Shown here: in pieces, positions 16,907 through 27,353 of the stretch | Layout of the letters: each line of letters starts with the position of its first letter | Position numbering within the stretch: the first letter of the stretch is position 1 | Assembly: GCF_900109645.1 (NCBI RefSeq) | Contig: NZ_FOBG01000001.1 | Span: 1,674,001-1,738,000 of the forward strand | Length of the DNA: 64,000 bases | Direction of reading: 5' to 3' | Source of the DNA: Duganella sp. CF402 | GTDB taxonomy: Bacteria > Pseudomonadota > Gammaproteobacteria > Burkholderiales > Burkholderiaceae_D | Program-made: the position numbers and the translations under genes | Notes under the pieces: generated by a model | Database searches by the model: none | What the model was told of the DNA's origin: nothing | Seen by the model: only the letters and a program-made list of their open reading frames with translations

Positions 16907-19900
16907 ATGATGCAAAAATTCTGGCTATTCCTGATCCACCGCCGCACGCTGATCGTCATCGGCTGGCTGGCCTTTGCCGCGCTGCTGTTCATCGCCAGCG
17001 CCCTGCTGCAATGGCCATCCGCCGTTCCGTGGACCGTCTTGGCGGTCGCGCTGCTGTTCGGCGCCGCCGCCTGGTACTGGCGCTACCGCAAGACCCAGCG
17101 CGCCGCTGGCGGCCTGGGCGATATGCTGGAACAGCAGGCCAGCAAGCCGGTGAAAGCCGATCCGGCCACGCGCCAGGAAACCGAGGCGCTGCGCACGCGC
17201 ATGCTGGAAGCCATCGGCACCATCAAGAACTCCAGGCTGGGGCAAACCTCCGGCAACGCCGCGCTGTATGAGCTGCCGTGGTACATGATTATCGGGAATC
17301 CGGCGGCCGGCAAAAGCACCGCCATCGCCAGCTCCGGCCTGCAGTTCCCGTTCGCCGACAGCAAGATCGTGCAAGGCGTGGGCGGCACCCGCAACTGCGA
17401 CTGGTTCTTCACCACCGACGGCATCCTGCTCGACACGGCCGGCCGCTACTCGGTGGTCGACGAAGACCGCGCCGAGTGGTTCGGCTTCCTCGACCTGCTG
17501 AAAAAATACCGCAAGAAGGCGCCGATCAACGGCATCATCGTCGCCGTCAGCGTGGCGGAGCTGACGCGCAACCGTCCGGAGTTCGCCATCAACCTGGCCA
17601 AGAACCTGCGCCAGCGCGTGCAGGAACTGACGGAGCGGCTGGAAGTGCACGCGCCGGTCTACGTGCTGTTCACCAAAGCCGACCTGATCACCGGCTTCAA
17701 CGAATTCTTCCAGGACAGCGAGCGCGGCGAGCGCGACAAGGTATGGGGTGCCACCCTGCCCTACAGCCGTAACGCCAGCGGCGAAGATGTGCTGAACCAG
17801 TTCGACGCCCGCTTCGACGAACTGTACGAAGGCCTGAAGGACCTCAGCGCCGCCAACATGGCGCTGCAATGGCGCGAGCGCATGCCGCCCGGTGTATTCA
17901 CCTTCCCGCTGGAATTCAGCTCGATCCGGCCGTCGCTGCGCACCTTCATCGCCACGCTGTTTGAAGAAAACCCGTTCCAGTTCAAGCCTGTATTCCGCGG
18001 TTTCTACTTCACCAGCGCGCTGCAGGAAGGCGAAACCGTGTCCGCTTCCTCGCAACGCGTGGCGCAGCGCTTCGACCTGCAGCTGAAACCATCCGGACAC
18101 GAAGAAGCCCACCAGCAGCAAGGCTACTTCCTGCTTAACCTGTTCCGCAAAGTGATCTTCGCGGACAAGGATCTGGTGGCCCAATACGCCAGCCCGGCCA
18201 AGATGCGCATGCGCTACATCGCCTTCTTTGCCGCCACTGCCTTTGCCGGCCTGGCGCTGGCCGGCTGGAGCTGGTCGTACATGAACAACCGCCAGCTGGC
18301 CGCCAATGTACAGGCGGACCTGGACCAGGCCATCAAGGTGCAGGAAAAAGCCTTGGACCTGCAATCGCGCTTTGCCGCGCTGGAGATCCTGCAGGACCGC
18401 ATCGAGCAACTGGATAAATATGAAGAGAACCGGCCGCTGTCGCTGAGCCTCGGCCTGTATCAAGGCACGCTGCTGGACCGCAAGCTGCGCGAGGAATACT
18501 TCAACGGCGTGCGTGAAGTGATGCTGAAACCGGTCGGTCAGACGCTGGAGGCCTTCCTTGCGGAAGTCAACAACAATGCCGCGCAGCTGCAGCCGATGTC
18601 GCGCCCGCTGAGCGCAGCCCCCGGCAGCACCTCGGTGCCGCCCAACGCCACGCGCGACGAGGCGGCGGCAGCCATCAACAACAGCGCACAGCAGTTCAAG
18701 GATGCGTCGCCGGCCGATGCCGAAGACGCCTACAACGCGCTGAAAACCTACCTGATGCTGGGCGATAAATCGCGCGCCGAAGCGGGCCACCTGAACGACC
18801 AGATCACCCGCTACTGGCGCGTGTGGCTGGACACCAACCGCGGCGGCATGCCGCGCGAGCAGCTGATCCGCAGCGCCGAGCGCATGATTTCGTTCTATCT
18901 GGCGCAGGTCAACGACACCTCGTGGCCGCAGATCGACAACCGCCTGGCGCTGGTCGATCAGACCCGCGACAACCTGCGCCGCGTGGTGCGCGGCATGCCG
19001 GCGCGTGAACGCGTGTATGCCGACGTCAAGGCGCGCGCCGCCACCCGTTTCCCGGCGGTGACGGTGAGCTCCATCGTCGGCGATCAGGACAAGGAGCTGG
19101 TATTGGGCAGCTATGCCGTGCCGGGCAGCTTTACCCGCGCCGCGTGGCAGGGCTTCGTGCAGGACGCCTTCCGCGAAGCGGCCAACCGCGAGCTGCAAAG
19201 CGCGGACTGGGTGCTGAAAACCTCGTCCAAGGATGATCTGACGCTGGAAGGCAGCCCGGAACAAATCCAGAAATCGCTGGTGGACCTGTACAAGAACGAC
19301 TACGCGCGTGAATGGCAGAAGTTCGTGCAGGGCGTGACGGTGCGTGAGCTGTCCAACTTCGACCAGGCCGCAAACGCAATGAACCGACTGGGCGATCCAC
19401 AAATCTCGCCGCTGAATAAGCTGATGAACAGCGTCTACGAGCAAACCTCGTGGGACAATCCGTCACTGCTGGACGCTGGCCTGCAACGCGCGCAGCGTGG
19501 CGTGGCCGGCTGGTTCAAGGAGACCATCCTGCGCCAGAAACCGTCGCAGGTGAACATCAACATGCCAAGCGGCGGCGTGCAGAACGCCGCCCTGCCGCTT
19601 GGTCCGGTGGGCCGTGAGTTCTCCGGTGTGGCGCGCCTGGTGGTGGCCAAGGACAAAGATGCGTCGCTGATGCGCGGCTACATGGAGCAATTGGCCAAGC
19701 TGCGCGGCCGCTTCAACCAGATCAAGAACCAGGGCGATCCCGGCCCTGGCGCCAAGCAGCTGATGCAGCAAACGCTGGACGGCAACGGCTCCGAGTTGGC
19801 CGACGCGCTGAAATACGTGGACGAGCAAATGCTGACCGGGATGACCGATGCGCAGAAAGCCGCCATCCGTCCGCTGCTGGTGCGTCCGCTGATCCAGAGC

Positions 19901-20827
19901 TTCGCCGTGATCGTGCAGCCGACCGAGGTGGAGATCAACCAGGTTTGGGCGGCGCAGGTGCTGCAGCCGTTCCGTCAGACGCTGGCCATGAAGTATCCAT
20001 TTGCCACCGAGTCCAAGGCGGAAGCCAGCAATGCCGAAATCGGCGCGGTGTTCGGTCCTGATGGCGCGATCGCCAAGTTCTTCAACACCACGCTAGGTCC
20101 GCTGGTGGTGCGCCGTGGCGACACGGTCAGCACGCGCACCTGGGCCAATATGGGCATCAACCTGGCGCCGCCGGTGGTGGCCAGCTTCCCTGGCTGGGTT
20201 GCGCCGCTGGCCGCCAATGGCGTCGCCAATGCCGCAGCTGCCAGCGGCGGCGAGGGCCAGACCAATTTCGATTTGCAGGCGCTGGGCGCGGTCAGTGCGA
20301 CCGAATTCACCATCGAGATCGATGGCCAGGCCCTGCGCTGGCGCGGCCAGCCGCAGCCCTGGGTGCATATGGCGTGGCCGAATCCCGCCGGTGTCCCGGG
20401 CGCGAAGATCACCGCCATTACGCCGGAAGGCCGCAGCGTGGTGATCTTCAACGAGCCAGGCCACTTCGGCCTGAAGAAAATGATCGATGCAGCCAAGCGC
20501 AAACGCAAGGACAACGGTGCCTTCGAGCTGACCTGGGATAACGCCGGCGTGTCGGTCACCGCCAACCTGAAAATCGTCGGCACCACGCCGGCGCCAGTGC
20601 AGGCGCCAGCCGCACCGGCATCGGCCGGTTTCAAGCGCCTGCGCCTGCCGGACACGGTGACGGCCGCCGCGCCGCCTGCGCCGAACGCCCCGGCAGCAGC
20701 GCCGGCGCCGAGCGGTGCCCCGGCTGCGCCGTCTACGCCGCCCACGCCGTCAAACGGCCCGGTCCCGGCCACCATGCCGGTGCCGCCAGCGAATGGCGTC
20801 ATCCGCACTGCGGGAGCCCAACCATGA
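16907..20827 (+). CDS. tssM: T6SS membrane complex protein TssM (IcmF)
   Basis: 1306 residues from the ATG at 16907; an open frame extends further upstream but only inside the preceding gene. Two N-terminal membrane helices (about 12-32 and 38-56) are followed by a cytoplasmic GTPase-like domain with Walker A GNPAAGKST (130-138), and LLDTAGRY as the Walker B region. A third helix (about 440-460, FAATAFAGLALAGWSW) leads into the long periplasmic domain that spans to the outer membrane. The Pro/Ala tail (last ~80 residues) is low complexity. TssM bridges TssL to the outer membrane, normally through TssJ, which is not found here. Its stop overlaps tagF (ATGA). Confidence 0.97.
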   Translation: MMQKFWLFLIHRRTLIVIGWLAFAALLFIASALLQWPSAVPWTVLAVALLFGAAAWYWRYRKTQRAAGGLGDMLEQQASKPVKADPATRQETEALRTRMLEAIGTIKNSRLGQTSGNAALYELPWYMIIGNPAAGKSTAIASSGLQFPFADSKIVQGVGGTRNCDWFFTTDGILLDTAGRYSVVDEDRAEWFGFLDLLKKYRKKAPINGIIVAVSVAELTRNRPEFAINLAKNLRQRVQELTERLEVHAPVYVLFTKADLITGFNEFFQDSERGERDKVWGATLPYSRNASGEDVLNQFDARFDELYEGLKDLSAANMALQWRERMPPGVFTFPLEFSSIRPSLRTFIATLFEENPFQFKPVFRGFYFTSALQEGETVSASSQRVAQRFDLQLKPSGHEEAHQQQGYFLLNLFRKVIFADKDLVAQYASPAKMRMRYIAFFAATAFAGLALAGWSWSYMNNRQLAANVQADLDQAIKVQEKALDLQSRFAALEILQDRIEQLDKYEENRPLSLSLGLYQGTLLDRKLREEYFNGVREVMLKPVGQTLEAFLAEVNNNAAQLQPMSRPLSAAPGSTSVPPNATRDEAAAAINNSAQQFKDASPADAEDAYNALKTYLMLGDKSRAEAGHLNDQITRYWRVWLDTNRGGMPREQLIRSAERMISFYLAQVNDTSWPQIDNRLALVDQTRDNLRRVVRGMPARERVYADVKARAATRFPAVTVSSIVGDQDKELVLGSYAVPGSFTRAAWQGFVQDAFREAANRELQSADWVLKTSSKDDLTLEGSPEQIQKSLVDLYKNDYAREWQKFVQGVTVRELSNFDQAANAMNRLGDPQISPLNKLMNSVYEQTSWDNPSLLDAGLQRAQRGVAGWFKETILRQKPSQVNINMPSGGVQNAALPLGPVGREFSGVARLVVAKDKDASLMRGYMEQLAKLRGRFNQIKNQGDPGPGAKQLMQQTLDGNGSELADALKYVDEQMLTGMTDAQKAAIRPLLVRPLIQSFAVIVQPTEVEINQVWAAQVLQPFRQTLAMKYPFATESKAEASNAEIGAVFGPDGAIAKFFNTTLGPLVVRRGDTVSTRTWANMGINLAPPVVASFPGWVAPLAANGVANAAAASGGEGQTNFDLQALGAVSATEFTIEIDGQALRWRGQPQPWVHMAWPNPAGVPGAKITAITPEGRSVVIFNEPGHFGLKKMIDAAKRKRKDNGAFELTWDNAGVSVTANLKIVGTTPAPVQAPAAPASAGFKRLRLPDTVTAAAPPAPNAPAAAPAPSGAPAAPSTPPTPSNGPVPATMPVPPANGVIRTAGAQP

Positions 20828-21810
20828 GCCGCGGCGCCACTATTGCCAACATCGGCTACTTCGGCAAAGTGCCGGGACGCGGCGACTTCGTGAAAGGCGG
20901 CGACAGCCCCGCCCTCATCAAAGTCCTGGACGACTGGCTGGCCCAGGCTATGGACCTGATGAGCGCCGACGCCCGCTGGAAGCTCAATTACGACGCCGTC
21001 GCGCCGCTGCACTTCGCCTTTGTCGGCCCGCGCCGGCGACATGCGATCGCCGGCCACATCGTCGCCAGCAGCGACCAGTCGTCGCGCCGCTTCCCCTTCC
21101 TGATGACCAGCAGCGTGGAAGTGCCTGAGCCGTCCACCTTCGTCGCCAGCGCGCCGATGGTGTTCAACCGTCTGTGGAACCGCCTGGCGGCGCTGAGCAC
21201 CAGCGTGGTCAGCGCCGGCGATCCCACCGTGCCGCTGCAACTGGCGGCCAGCGAGCCGGTCGAACTGGATCTGCGCAGCGCCGCCTACCAGGCCAGCTTC
21301 GACGATTTCCTGGAACTGCAAACGGTCGGCGGCCTCGATGCCATGCTGGCGCAAGCCGGCTTCAAAGGCTCGTCGCGCCAGGTGCTGCTGGCGCTGGGCA
21401 TGCTGCTGCAACCGGTGCTGGCCAGTAGCTCCAGCCGGCTGGATAAAACCCTGCTGCTGCCGCTGCCGCAAGACCCGATGTACCGCAACCTGGTTGCCTC
21501 GTTCTGGCTGCAGCTGATCACGCCCTTCCTGGCGCGTGCCGACTTCGAACTGGCGCTGTTCCTCACCCGGCTGCGAGAACAGCCGGTGCTGCTGGTCGGC
21601 TTCAGCGGCGCCTCGCCGGCCACGCTGCAAGCCATCATGGACCCGCACGCGGCACAGGAGCGCCATATCGCGTTTGAACAACTGGACTGGGTGGAAGAAC
21701 AAGCGGACAGCGACTACGCCGTCAACAAGCTGTCGACCTACTTGTCGCAACCCTCCCTGTCACTCAAGTCCGCGCTGGAGTCGGTCAGCGCGGCGTTTAT
21801 CGGAACCTGA
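20824..21810 (+). CDS. tagF: T6SS-associated protein TagF
   Basis: 328 residues. The N-terminal ~150 residues match the TagF (DUF2094) domain: GYFGKVPGRGDFVKGG, LDDWLAQAM, RRFPFLMTSS. TagF is a post-translational repressor of T6SS firing in Pseudomonas aeruginosa and binds Fha there; no Fha gene is in this window. The C-terminal half is less conserved. It is translationally coupled to tssM by a 4-base overlap. Confidence 0.93.
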   Translation: MSRGATIANIGYFGKVPGRGDFVKGGDSPALIKVLDDWLAQAMDLMSADARWKLNYDAVAPLHFAFVGPRRRHAIAGHIVASSDQSSRRFPFLMTSSVEVPEPSTFVASAPMVFNRLWNRLAALSTSVVSAGDPTVPLQLAASEPVELDLRSAAYQASFDDFLELQTVGGLDAMLAQAGFKGSSRQVLLALGMLLQPVLASSSSRLDKTLLLPLPQDPMYRNLVASFWLQLITPFLARADFELALFLTRLREQPVLLVGFSGASPATLQAIMDPHAAQERHIAFEQLDWVEEQADSDYAVNKLSTYLSQPSLSLKSALESVSAAFIGT

Positions 21811-21813
21811 ATC

Positions 21814-22578
21814 ATGCGAACTCTCCTATTTACAAGCCTGCTACTGGCTGCCGGCGCGGCAAGCGCCCAATCGGGCGCGGTGCAACCCGGCCAGGTGCTG
21901 GCTGCCGGCACCGTGCCCGATGAAGCCAGCAAGGCCGCCGTGCTGGCCAAGCTGCGTGAAGTCTACGGCGCGGACAAGGTGGTGGATCAGATCTCGATCG
22001 ACAAGGTGGCCACGCCAGCCAACTGGAACAGCTACGTGCAAAAGTTGATCACGCCGGACCTGAAGCAGATCAGCCGCGGCCAGTTGAAAATTGATGGCAG
22101 CACCGTCAGCCTGCGCGGTGAAGTCGGCAACGAGGCGGTACGCCAACGCATCGCCAGCAATATCGCCACCAGCCTGAATCCAACGTACACCGTCAATAAC
22201 GGCCTGCGCGTCTCGGCCGCCGACCAGGGCGTGCTCGATAGCGCGCTGGCCAACCGCATCGTCGAATTTGAAAGCGGCAAAGCCGAGTTGACGCCCACCG
22301 GCAAAGCCATTCTCGATGAAATGGCGGTGGCGCTGCGCAAACTGACTAACCGCAAGGTCGACATCATCGGCCACACCGACAGCGCCGGCCTGCGCGCCAC
22401 CAACCAGGGCCTGAGCCAGGCGCGCGCGGAGGCGGTCAAAGCCTACCTGGCCAGTCATGGTATCAACGGCGAGCTGCTGACAGCCAGCGGCCAAGGACCG
22501 GACCGGCCAATCGCCAGCAACGACACCGCCGAAGGCCGCGCGCGCAACCGCCGCATTGAATTCCGCATGGCGCAGTAA
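21814..22578 (+). CDS. OmpA-family peptidoglycan-binding protein in the T6SS operon
   Basis: 254 residues with a signal peptide (MRTLLFTSLLLAAGAASAQS). The C-terminal ~115 residues form an OmpA/MotB peptidoglycan-binding domain: IEFESGKAELTPTGK, IIGHTDSAG, LSQARAEAVKAYL, and RARNRRIEF with the wall-binding Asp/Arg. The region before it (about 75-130) looks like a BON-type alpha/beta unit (GQLKIDGSTVSLRGEV). TssL here lacks its own wall-binding domain, so this protein probably anchors the membrane complex to peptidoglycan. It begins 3 bases after the tagF stop. Confidence 0.88.
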   Translation: MRTLLFTSLLLAAGAASAQSGAVQPGQVLAAGTVPDEASKAAVLAKLREVYGADKVVDQISIDKVATPANWNSYVQKLITPDLKQISRGQLKIDGSTVSLRGEVGNEAVRQRIASNIATSLNPTYTVNNGLRVSAADQGVLDSALANRIVEFESGKAELTPTGKAILDEMAVALRKLTNRKVDIIGHTDSAGLRATNQGLSQARAEAVKAYLASHGINGELLTASGQGPDRPIASNDTAEGRARNRRIEFRMAQ

Positions 22579-22587
22579 GAGGACACT

Positions 22588-23610
22588 ATGTATTCCGTAC
22601 AAGAGCTTTTAGAACCAATTTTCGATAGCCAGCCAGCGGGCGGCGATCTGTCGTTTTCGCCAGAACTGGACGCGATTGCCCAGGCGCGCAAGTTTGACGA
22701 TCCCTCGCTGGACCAGGGCGAGTGGGTCACTGAATTGAAGGAGGCCGATTGGCCATTCGTGGTTGACCGCTGCGCGCATCTGCTGAAGACCGCCAGCAAG
22801 GATTTGCGCCTTGGCGTCTGGCTGACCGAGGCCGGTGCCCGCGTGCACCAGTTGCGCGGCCTGGGAGAGGGCTACCTGCTGCTGGCCGGGCTGTGCGACC
22901 AGTACTGGGAGCGCGGCCTGTATCCGCAGGCGGAGGATGGCGACAACGACCAGCGCATCGGCAACCTGGGCTGGATACTGGCGCGCACGCCGGCACTGGT
23001 GCGCGAGATCGGCCTGACCGAGAACGGCGACTACTCCACCATCGACTTTGAAGCAGCCCGCAAGCGCGCGTCCAGCGGCGACGAAGCCCTGCAGAACCGC
23101 ACGCCACGCCTGGCGGACATGGAAGCCGCCAAGCGCAATAACTCGGCGCAGTTTGCGTCGACGTTCCGCGCCGATGCGCAGTTCTGCATCGAGGCGCTGG
23201 AGCAACTGGAACGCGCGGCCGACGCGCGGCTGGGCAACGACAGCCCGGGCTTCTCCGCAGCGCGTGATGCGGTGAAATCGATGCTGCATGCAATGCCGGC
23301 TGCGGCGCATGCTCCGGCGGCCGTGCAGGCAGAGGTGGGGCAGCCTGAAGATGCCGGGATGGCGCCAGTGCCCGTGCCAACGGGCCGGCCGGGCGTGATC
23401 AGCAATCGCGCGCAGGCGGTGGCGCAGCTGCGGGCCGTGGCGGAGTTCTTCCGCCGCAGTGAGCCGCACAGTCCCGCCTCCTACTTTGCCGACAAAGCCG
23501 CAGCGGCGGCCGAGCAAGACCTGCACACCTGGCTGCGCTCCGTGGTGAAGGACCAGGCATCGCTGGCCCACATCGAAGAACTGCTCGGCGTCCCGCCGGA
23601 ACGGGACTGA
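22588..23610 (+). CDS. tssA: T6SS protein TssA
   Basis: 340 residues with the ImpA_N domain at the start (LLEPIFDSQPAGGDLSF, about 5-130) and a helical C-terminus (RAQAVAQLRAVAEFFRRSEPHSPASYFADKA, KDQASLAHIEELLG). TssA primes and caps sheath polymerisation at the baseplate. AGAGGA precedes the ATG. It ends the forward operon; clpV converges on it with 7 bases between the stops. Confidence 0.95.
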   Translation: MYSVQELLEPIFDSQPAGGDLSFSPELDAIAQARKFDDPSLDQGEWVTELKEADWPFVVDRCAHLLKTASKDLRLGVWLTEAGARVHQLRGLGEGYLLLAGLCDQYWERGLYPQAEDGDNDQRIGNLGWILARTPALVREIGLTENGDYSTIDFEAARKRASSGDEALQNRTPRLADMEAAKRNNSAQFASTFRADAQFCIEALEQLERAADARLGNDSPGFSAARDAVKSMLHAMPAAAHAPAAVQAEVGQPEDAGMAPVPVPTGRPGVISNRAQAVAQLRAVAEFFRRSEPHSPASYFADKAAAAAEQDLHTWLRSVVKDQASLAHIEELLGVPPERD

Positions 23611-23617
23611 GCGCGCT

Positions 23618-26257
23618 TTACTTCACGCTGTATTTGAACTGGCCCTGCTTGTTGGCGCTGACCTTGATCTTGCTGATCGCCGCGCCTTCTGCCATGCGGG
23701 CCAGTACCGATTCCGCGATCTCCGGCAGCAGAGTGCCATTGAGGATGTTGTCCACGTTGCGGGCGCCGGAGTCCACTTCCGTGCAGCGCGCCAGCACCGC
23801 TTCCACCAGCGCTTCGTCGTAGCTGAATTCCGCCTTGTGATTGACTGCGATACGACGCTCGATCTTGCCCAGTTTGAGCTTGATGATCTCCACCAGCACA
23901 TCGTCCGGAATCGGATAGAACGGAATCACTTTCAAGCGCCCCAGGAAAGCAGGCTTGAATTGCTTCATCAGCGCCGGACGGATCAGCTGTTCCAGTTCCT
24001 CCACCGCCGGCAGTTCTTCCGGTGATTTGTTCAGGCAGGCCTGCATCATCGTGCCCGAAGCGACGTTGGAAGTCAGGATGATGATGGTGTTCCTGAAGTC
24101 GATCTCGCGGCCCTCTGCATCATCCATCACGCCCTTGTCGAACACCTGGAAGAACAGTTCCATCACGTCGGGGTGGGCTTTCTCGACTTCGTCCAGCAGC
24201 ACCACGCTGTAGGGATTGCGGCGCACGGCCTCGGTCAGCACCCCGCCTTCGCCGTAGCCCACGTAGCCCGGCGGCGAACCTTTCAGGCCGGAGACGCTGT
24301 GCGCTTCCTGGTACTCGCTCATGTTGATGGTGATGAGTTTGCGCTCGCCGCCATACAGCGTATCGGCCAGCGCCAATGCGGTTTCGGTCTTGCCGATACC
24401 GGACGGCCCGACGAACAGGAATACGCCCTTCGGCTTGTTGGGATCATCCAGATTGGCACGCGAGGTACGCACACGCTGTGCCACCGCTTCGATGGCGTGC
24501 GGTTGGCCAAGCACGCGCTGCTCCAGGCTTTCCTGCAGGCGCAGCACGGTCTTGATTTCGTCCTTGACCATTTTGCCAAGCGGGATGCCGGTCCAGCCGG
24601 CGACAATTTCCGCCACCACGTGGCCGTCCACCTGCACCGGCACCATCGGCGTTTCGCCTTGCAGTGCACGCAGCTCGGCGACCAAAGCCTGAATATCTCG
24701 GACCTGCGTACCCTCGCCCGCCGCTGCGCGGGCGGCGATGATGTCGGCCGTCAGCGCTTTCTCGCGCTCCCAGCGCTCGGACAGGGCTTTCAGCTGCTCA
24801 TCCGCCGCAGCGCGCGACTCGCGCAATTCCTGCCGGCGCGCAGTTTGTGCCGCGCCACCTTCGGCTTGCTCGCGCTCCAGGGCAGCCGCCTCGGCGTCGA
24901 TACGCTCGATCTGGCGTGACAGCGACTCGATGCGGGCCGGTGTCGCGTTCTGTCCGAGCGCCACCTTGGCACACGCCGTATCCAGCACGCTGATCGCCTT
25001 GTCCGGCAGCTGGCGGCCCATGATGTAGCGATGCGACAGGCGCACCGCCTCGGTAATGGCCTCGTCGTACACGCGCACGCCAAAGTGCTTTTCCATGAGC
25101 GGCGCCATGCCGCGCAACATGGCGCACGCCAGTTCTTCGCTTGGCTCCTCGACCTTCACCACCTGGAAGCGTCGCGCCAGTGCGGCATCTTTTTCAAAAT
25201 ACTTCTTGTACTCGCCCCACGTGGTGGCGGCGATGGTGCGCAATTCGCCGCGCGCCAATGCTGGCTTAAGCAGATTGGCCGCGTCGTTCTGGCCGGCCTG
25301 GCCGCCGGCGCCGATCATGGTATGCGCTTCGTCGATGAACAGGATGATGGCGTGCGGGCTTTTCTTCACCTCGTCGATGACGTTCTTCAGACGGTTTTCG
25401 AACTCGCCCTTGACGCTGGCGCCGGCTTGCAGCAGGCCCATATCCAGCGTGTGGATCTCCACACCTTTCAGCACATCCGGCACGTCGTTCTGCGCGATCC
25501 GCAGCGCCAGCCCTTCCACCACGGCGGTCTTGCCGACGCCGGCCTCGCCGGTCAGGATGGGATTGTTCTGGCGGCGACGCATCAGGATATCGATGGCCTG
25601 GCGGATTTCCAGATCGCGGCCGATGACCGGATCGACCTTGCCATCGCGCGCGCGCTGCGTCAGGTTGGTGGTGAACTGGTCCAGAGACGGCGTTTTGCTG
25701 GCCGCGCGGGCTTGCAGCTCGCCGACCGGATCGCCGCCCTCGCCCGCTGCTGCGGCGGGCTTCGCCACCGGAACCTCTTCCGAGCCGACGGTGATCTTGT
25801 CCAGATTGTGCTTGATCTGCTCCAGATCGAAGCGCGCGAACAGTTTGGAACTACGCGCCGCCAGCTGCGATAACTCGGTATCCGTCAGCAGCGCCTGCAG
25901 CAGATGGCCGCTGCGGATCTGCGCCTGGGTATCGTCCTGCAGATCCAGCGAGGCAATCAGCCAGGCGTTTTCAAACAACTTGGGCAAGCGTGCCGAGAAC
26001 ACCGGCGTGCGCGTATTGCCGTTCTTGAAGCGCCCTACTTCGGCGCGCAGGTCCGCTTCCAATTGGCTGATGCTGATATCGCACTGGCGCGCGATGAGCG
26101 CCACATCGCTCCTGGGCTGCTCCAGCAGGGCCAGGAACAGGTGCTCGATGTCGACCTCGTACTGGCCCAGCGAAACGCACAAGCTGGCGGCGCGCGTGGC
26201 GGCGGCGCGGCTGGTGTCGTTCAATTTGCCGATCAGCGTTTTCAGATTGATGCTCAT
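23618..26257 (-). CDS. clpV: T6SS sheath-disassembly AAA+ ATPase ClpV (TssH)
   Basis: 879 residues from the ATG at 26257, which has AAAGGA upstream; longer in-frame starts fall inside tssG and are not used. An N-terminal Clp-N domain (about 1-150) that binds the sheath protein TssC is followed by AAA+ domain 1 (GEAGVGKTAVVEG, IILFIDEAHTMIGAGG), a coiled middle domain rich in Glu/Arg/Ala, and AAA+ domain 2 (VGPSGIGKTETA, VLLDEVEKAHPDV). ClpV recycles contracted sheath in the cytoplasm. It is the last gene of the reverse operon. Confidence 0.97.
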   Translation of the reverse strand: MSINLKTLIGKLNDTSRAAATRAASLCVSLGQYEVDIEHLFLALLEQPRSDVALIARQCDISISQLEADLRAEVGRFKNGNTRTPVFSARLPKLFENAWLIASLDLQDDTQAQIRSGHLLQALLTDTELSQLAARSSKLFARFDLEQIKHNLDKITVGSEEVPVAKPAAAAGEGGDPVGELQARAASKTPSLDQFTTNLTQRARDGKVDPVIGRDLEIRQAIDILMRRRQNNPILTGEAGVGKTAVVEGLALRIAQNDVPDVLKGVEIHTLDMGLLQAGASVKGEFENRLKNVIDEVKKSPHAIILFIDEAHTMIGAGGQAGQNDAANLLKPALARGELRTIAATTWGEYKKYFEKDAALARRFQVVKVEEPSEELACAMLRGMAPLMEKHFGVRVYDEAITEAVRLSHRYIMGRQLPDKAISVLDTACAKVALGQNATPARIESLSRQIERIDAEAAALEREQAEGGAAQTARRQELRESRAAADEQLKALSERWEREKALTADIIAARAAAGEGTQVRDIQALVAELRALQGETPMVPVQVDGHVVAEIVAGWTGIPLGKMVKDEIKTVLRLQESLEQRVLGQPHAIEAVAQRVRTSRANLDDPNKPKGVFLFVGPSGIGKTETALALADTLYGGERKLITINMSEYQEAHSVSGLKGSPPGYVGYGEGGVLTEAVRRNPYSVVLLDEVEKAHPDVMELFFQVFDKGVMDDAEGREIDFRNTIIILTSNVASGTMMQACLNKSPEELPAVEELEQLIRPALMKQFKPAFLGRLKVIPFYPIPDDVLVEIIKLKLGKIERRIAVNHKAEFSYDEALVEAVLARCTEVDSGARNVDNILNGTLLPEIAESVLARMAEGAAISKIKVSANKQGQFKYSVK

Positions 26258-26270
26258 GTTGTTATCCTTT

Positions 26271-27353
26271 TTATGATGTGTGTATCTCGTAGCGGACATC
26301 GCTGCGGTCCTGCCGCTGCGCCTCGGTGACCAGGAAACTGTCCCAGCCCAATCGTCCGCCACAACAGTCTTCATCCAGCCTTGCGCCCTGCACGTCCTCG
26401 GCGCGCAACACCAGCTGCACTTCATATTCCAGCGACACGCCGGTGAACATGGTCAGCATGTTCTCCAGCGCGCGCGCCGCTTTACCGCCGGGCAGGAAGG
26501 ATTCGTAGCCTTCCAGATCCAGCGGGCCGATCACCAGCCGCAAACGCAAGTCGCGCTGCCAGACGCGCGCACCGGTCATGGCGCCGCCACCGAGCACCGC
26601 GTTGGCCATGCCCAGCGTGGTCTGCTGGCCAGCCGGCACGTCGTACCAGGCGCCGATAAACTGCTCGGCGCGCACCGGCTGGCAGAAATATTCCGACAGC
26701 ACCCGCGCGATCTGCACCGCCGATGCCGGGCGCTGCCCCATCGCGGTGGCGAAGTACGCCACCGATTCATCCAGCACGCCATCGCCGCCGTCGGACAGGC
26801 GCCGCCGCAGCGACGGGTTGTGCATGCCGGCCAGCGACAGCAGCAGCGGCAGGAATTCATCCCGGCCGTGCAGCTGATACTTCAACTCCAGCCGGTACTT
26901 GCGCCACGCTTCGTAGAACAGCGCCAGCGCGCGGTTGGAAAAGGTATCGAGGAAGGCACGCGGCCCCTCGTCCTTCTGGTACAACGTGTGCGCGGCGATA
27001 CGTTCCGTGTAATGCGCCGGCAGCGTGCCGCTGCTGCCCAAAAAACCCATGAAGGCCGGCGTGATGCGGATGTAACGCAGCTGCGCCGTCTTCAGCGCCT
27101 CACCGAGGCTGCGCGCATCAGTCGCCATGTCGCGCGGCTCCGGCTGCAGCGTTTCCAGCTGGCTGGCCGGGAAGCTGAGCGAGGTCGAATTCTGGAAGCG
27201 CAGGAAGTTGGCCACCGCGCTTTCGCCTGGCGCGCCGTGCCGCCTGAGCCACAGCTCCAGCATGCGCACGGCCTGGAAGTATTCGAACTTGTGCGGCTGC
27301 GAGAACAGGCGCTCGATTACAGCAGGCTCAAATCGCCGCTTCGTGGCAAGCAT
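26271..27353 (-). CDS. tssG: T6SS baseplate protein TssG
   Basis: 360 residues. The start RFEPAVIERLFSQPHKFEYFQAVRMLEL and later FLGSSGTLPAHYTERI and FSNRALALFYEAWRKYRL are signatures of the ImpH/VasB family. TssG pairs with two TssF molecules in the baseplate wedge. It overlaps the end of tssF by 37 bases, which implies coupled translation, and lies 13 bases before clpV. Confidence 0.95.
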   Translation of the reverse strand: MLATKRRFEPAVIERLFSQPHKFEYFQAVRMLELWLRRHGAPGESAVANFLRFQNSTSLSFPASQLETLQPEPRDMATDARSLGEALKTAQLRYIRITPAFMGFLGSSGTLPAHYTERIAAHTLYQKDEGPRAFLDTFSNRALALFYEAWRKYRLELKYQLHGRDEFLPLLLSLAGMHNPSLRRRLSDGGDGVLDESVAYFATAMGQRPASAVQIARVLSEYFCQPVRAEQFIGAWYDVPAGQQTTLGMANAVLGGGAMTGARVWQRDLRLRLVIGPLDLEGYESFLPGGKAARALENMLTMFTGVSLEYEVQLVLRAEDVQGARLDEDCCGGRLGWDSFLVTEAQRQDRSDVRYEIHTS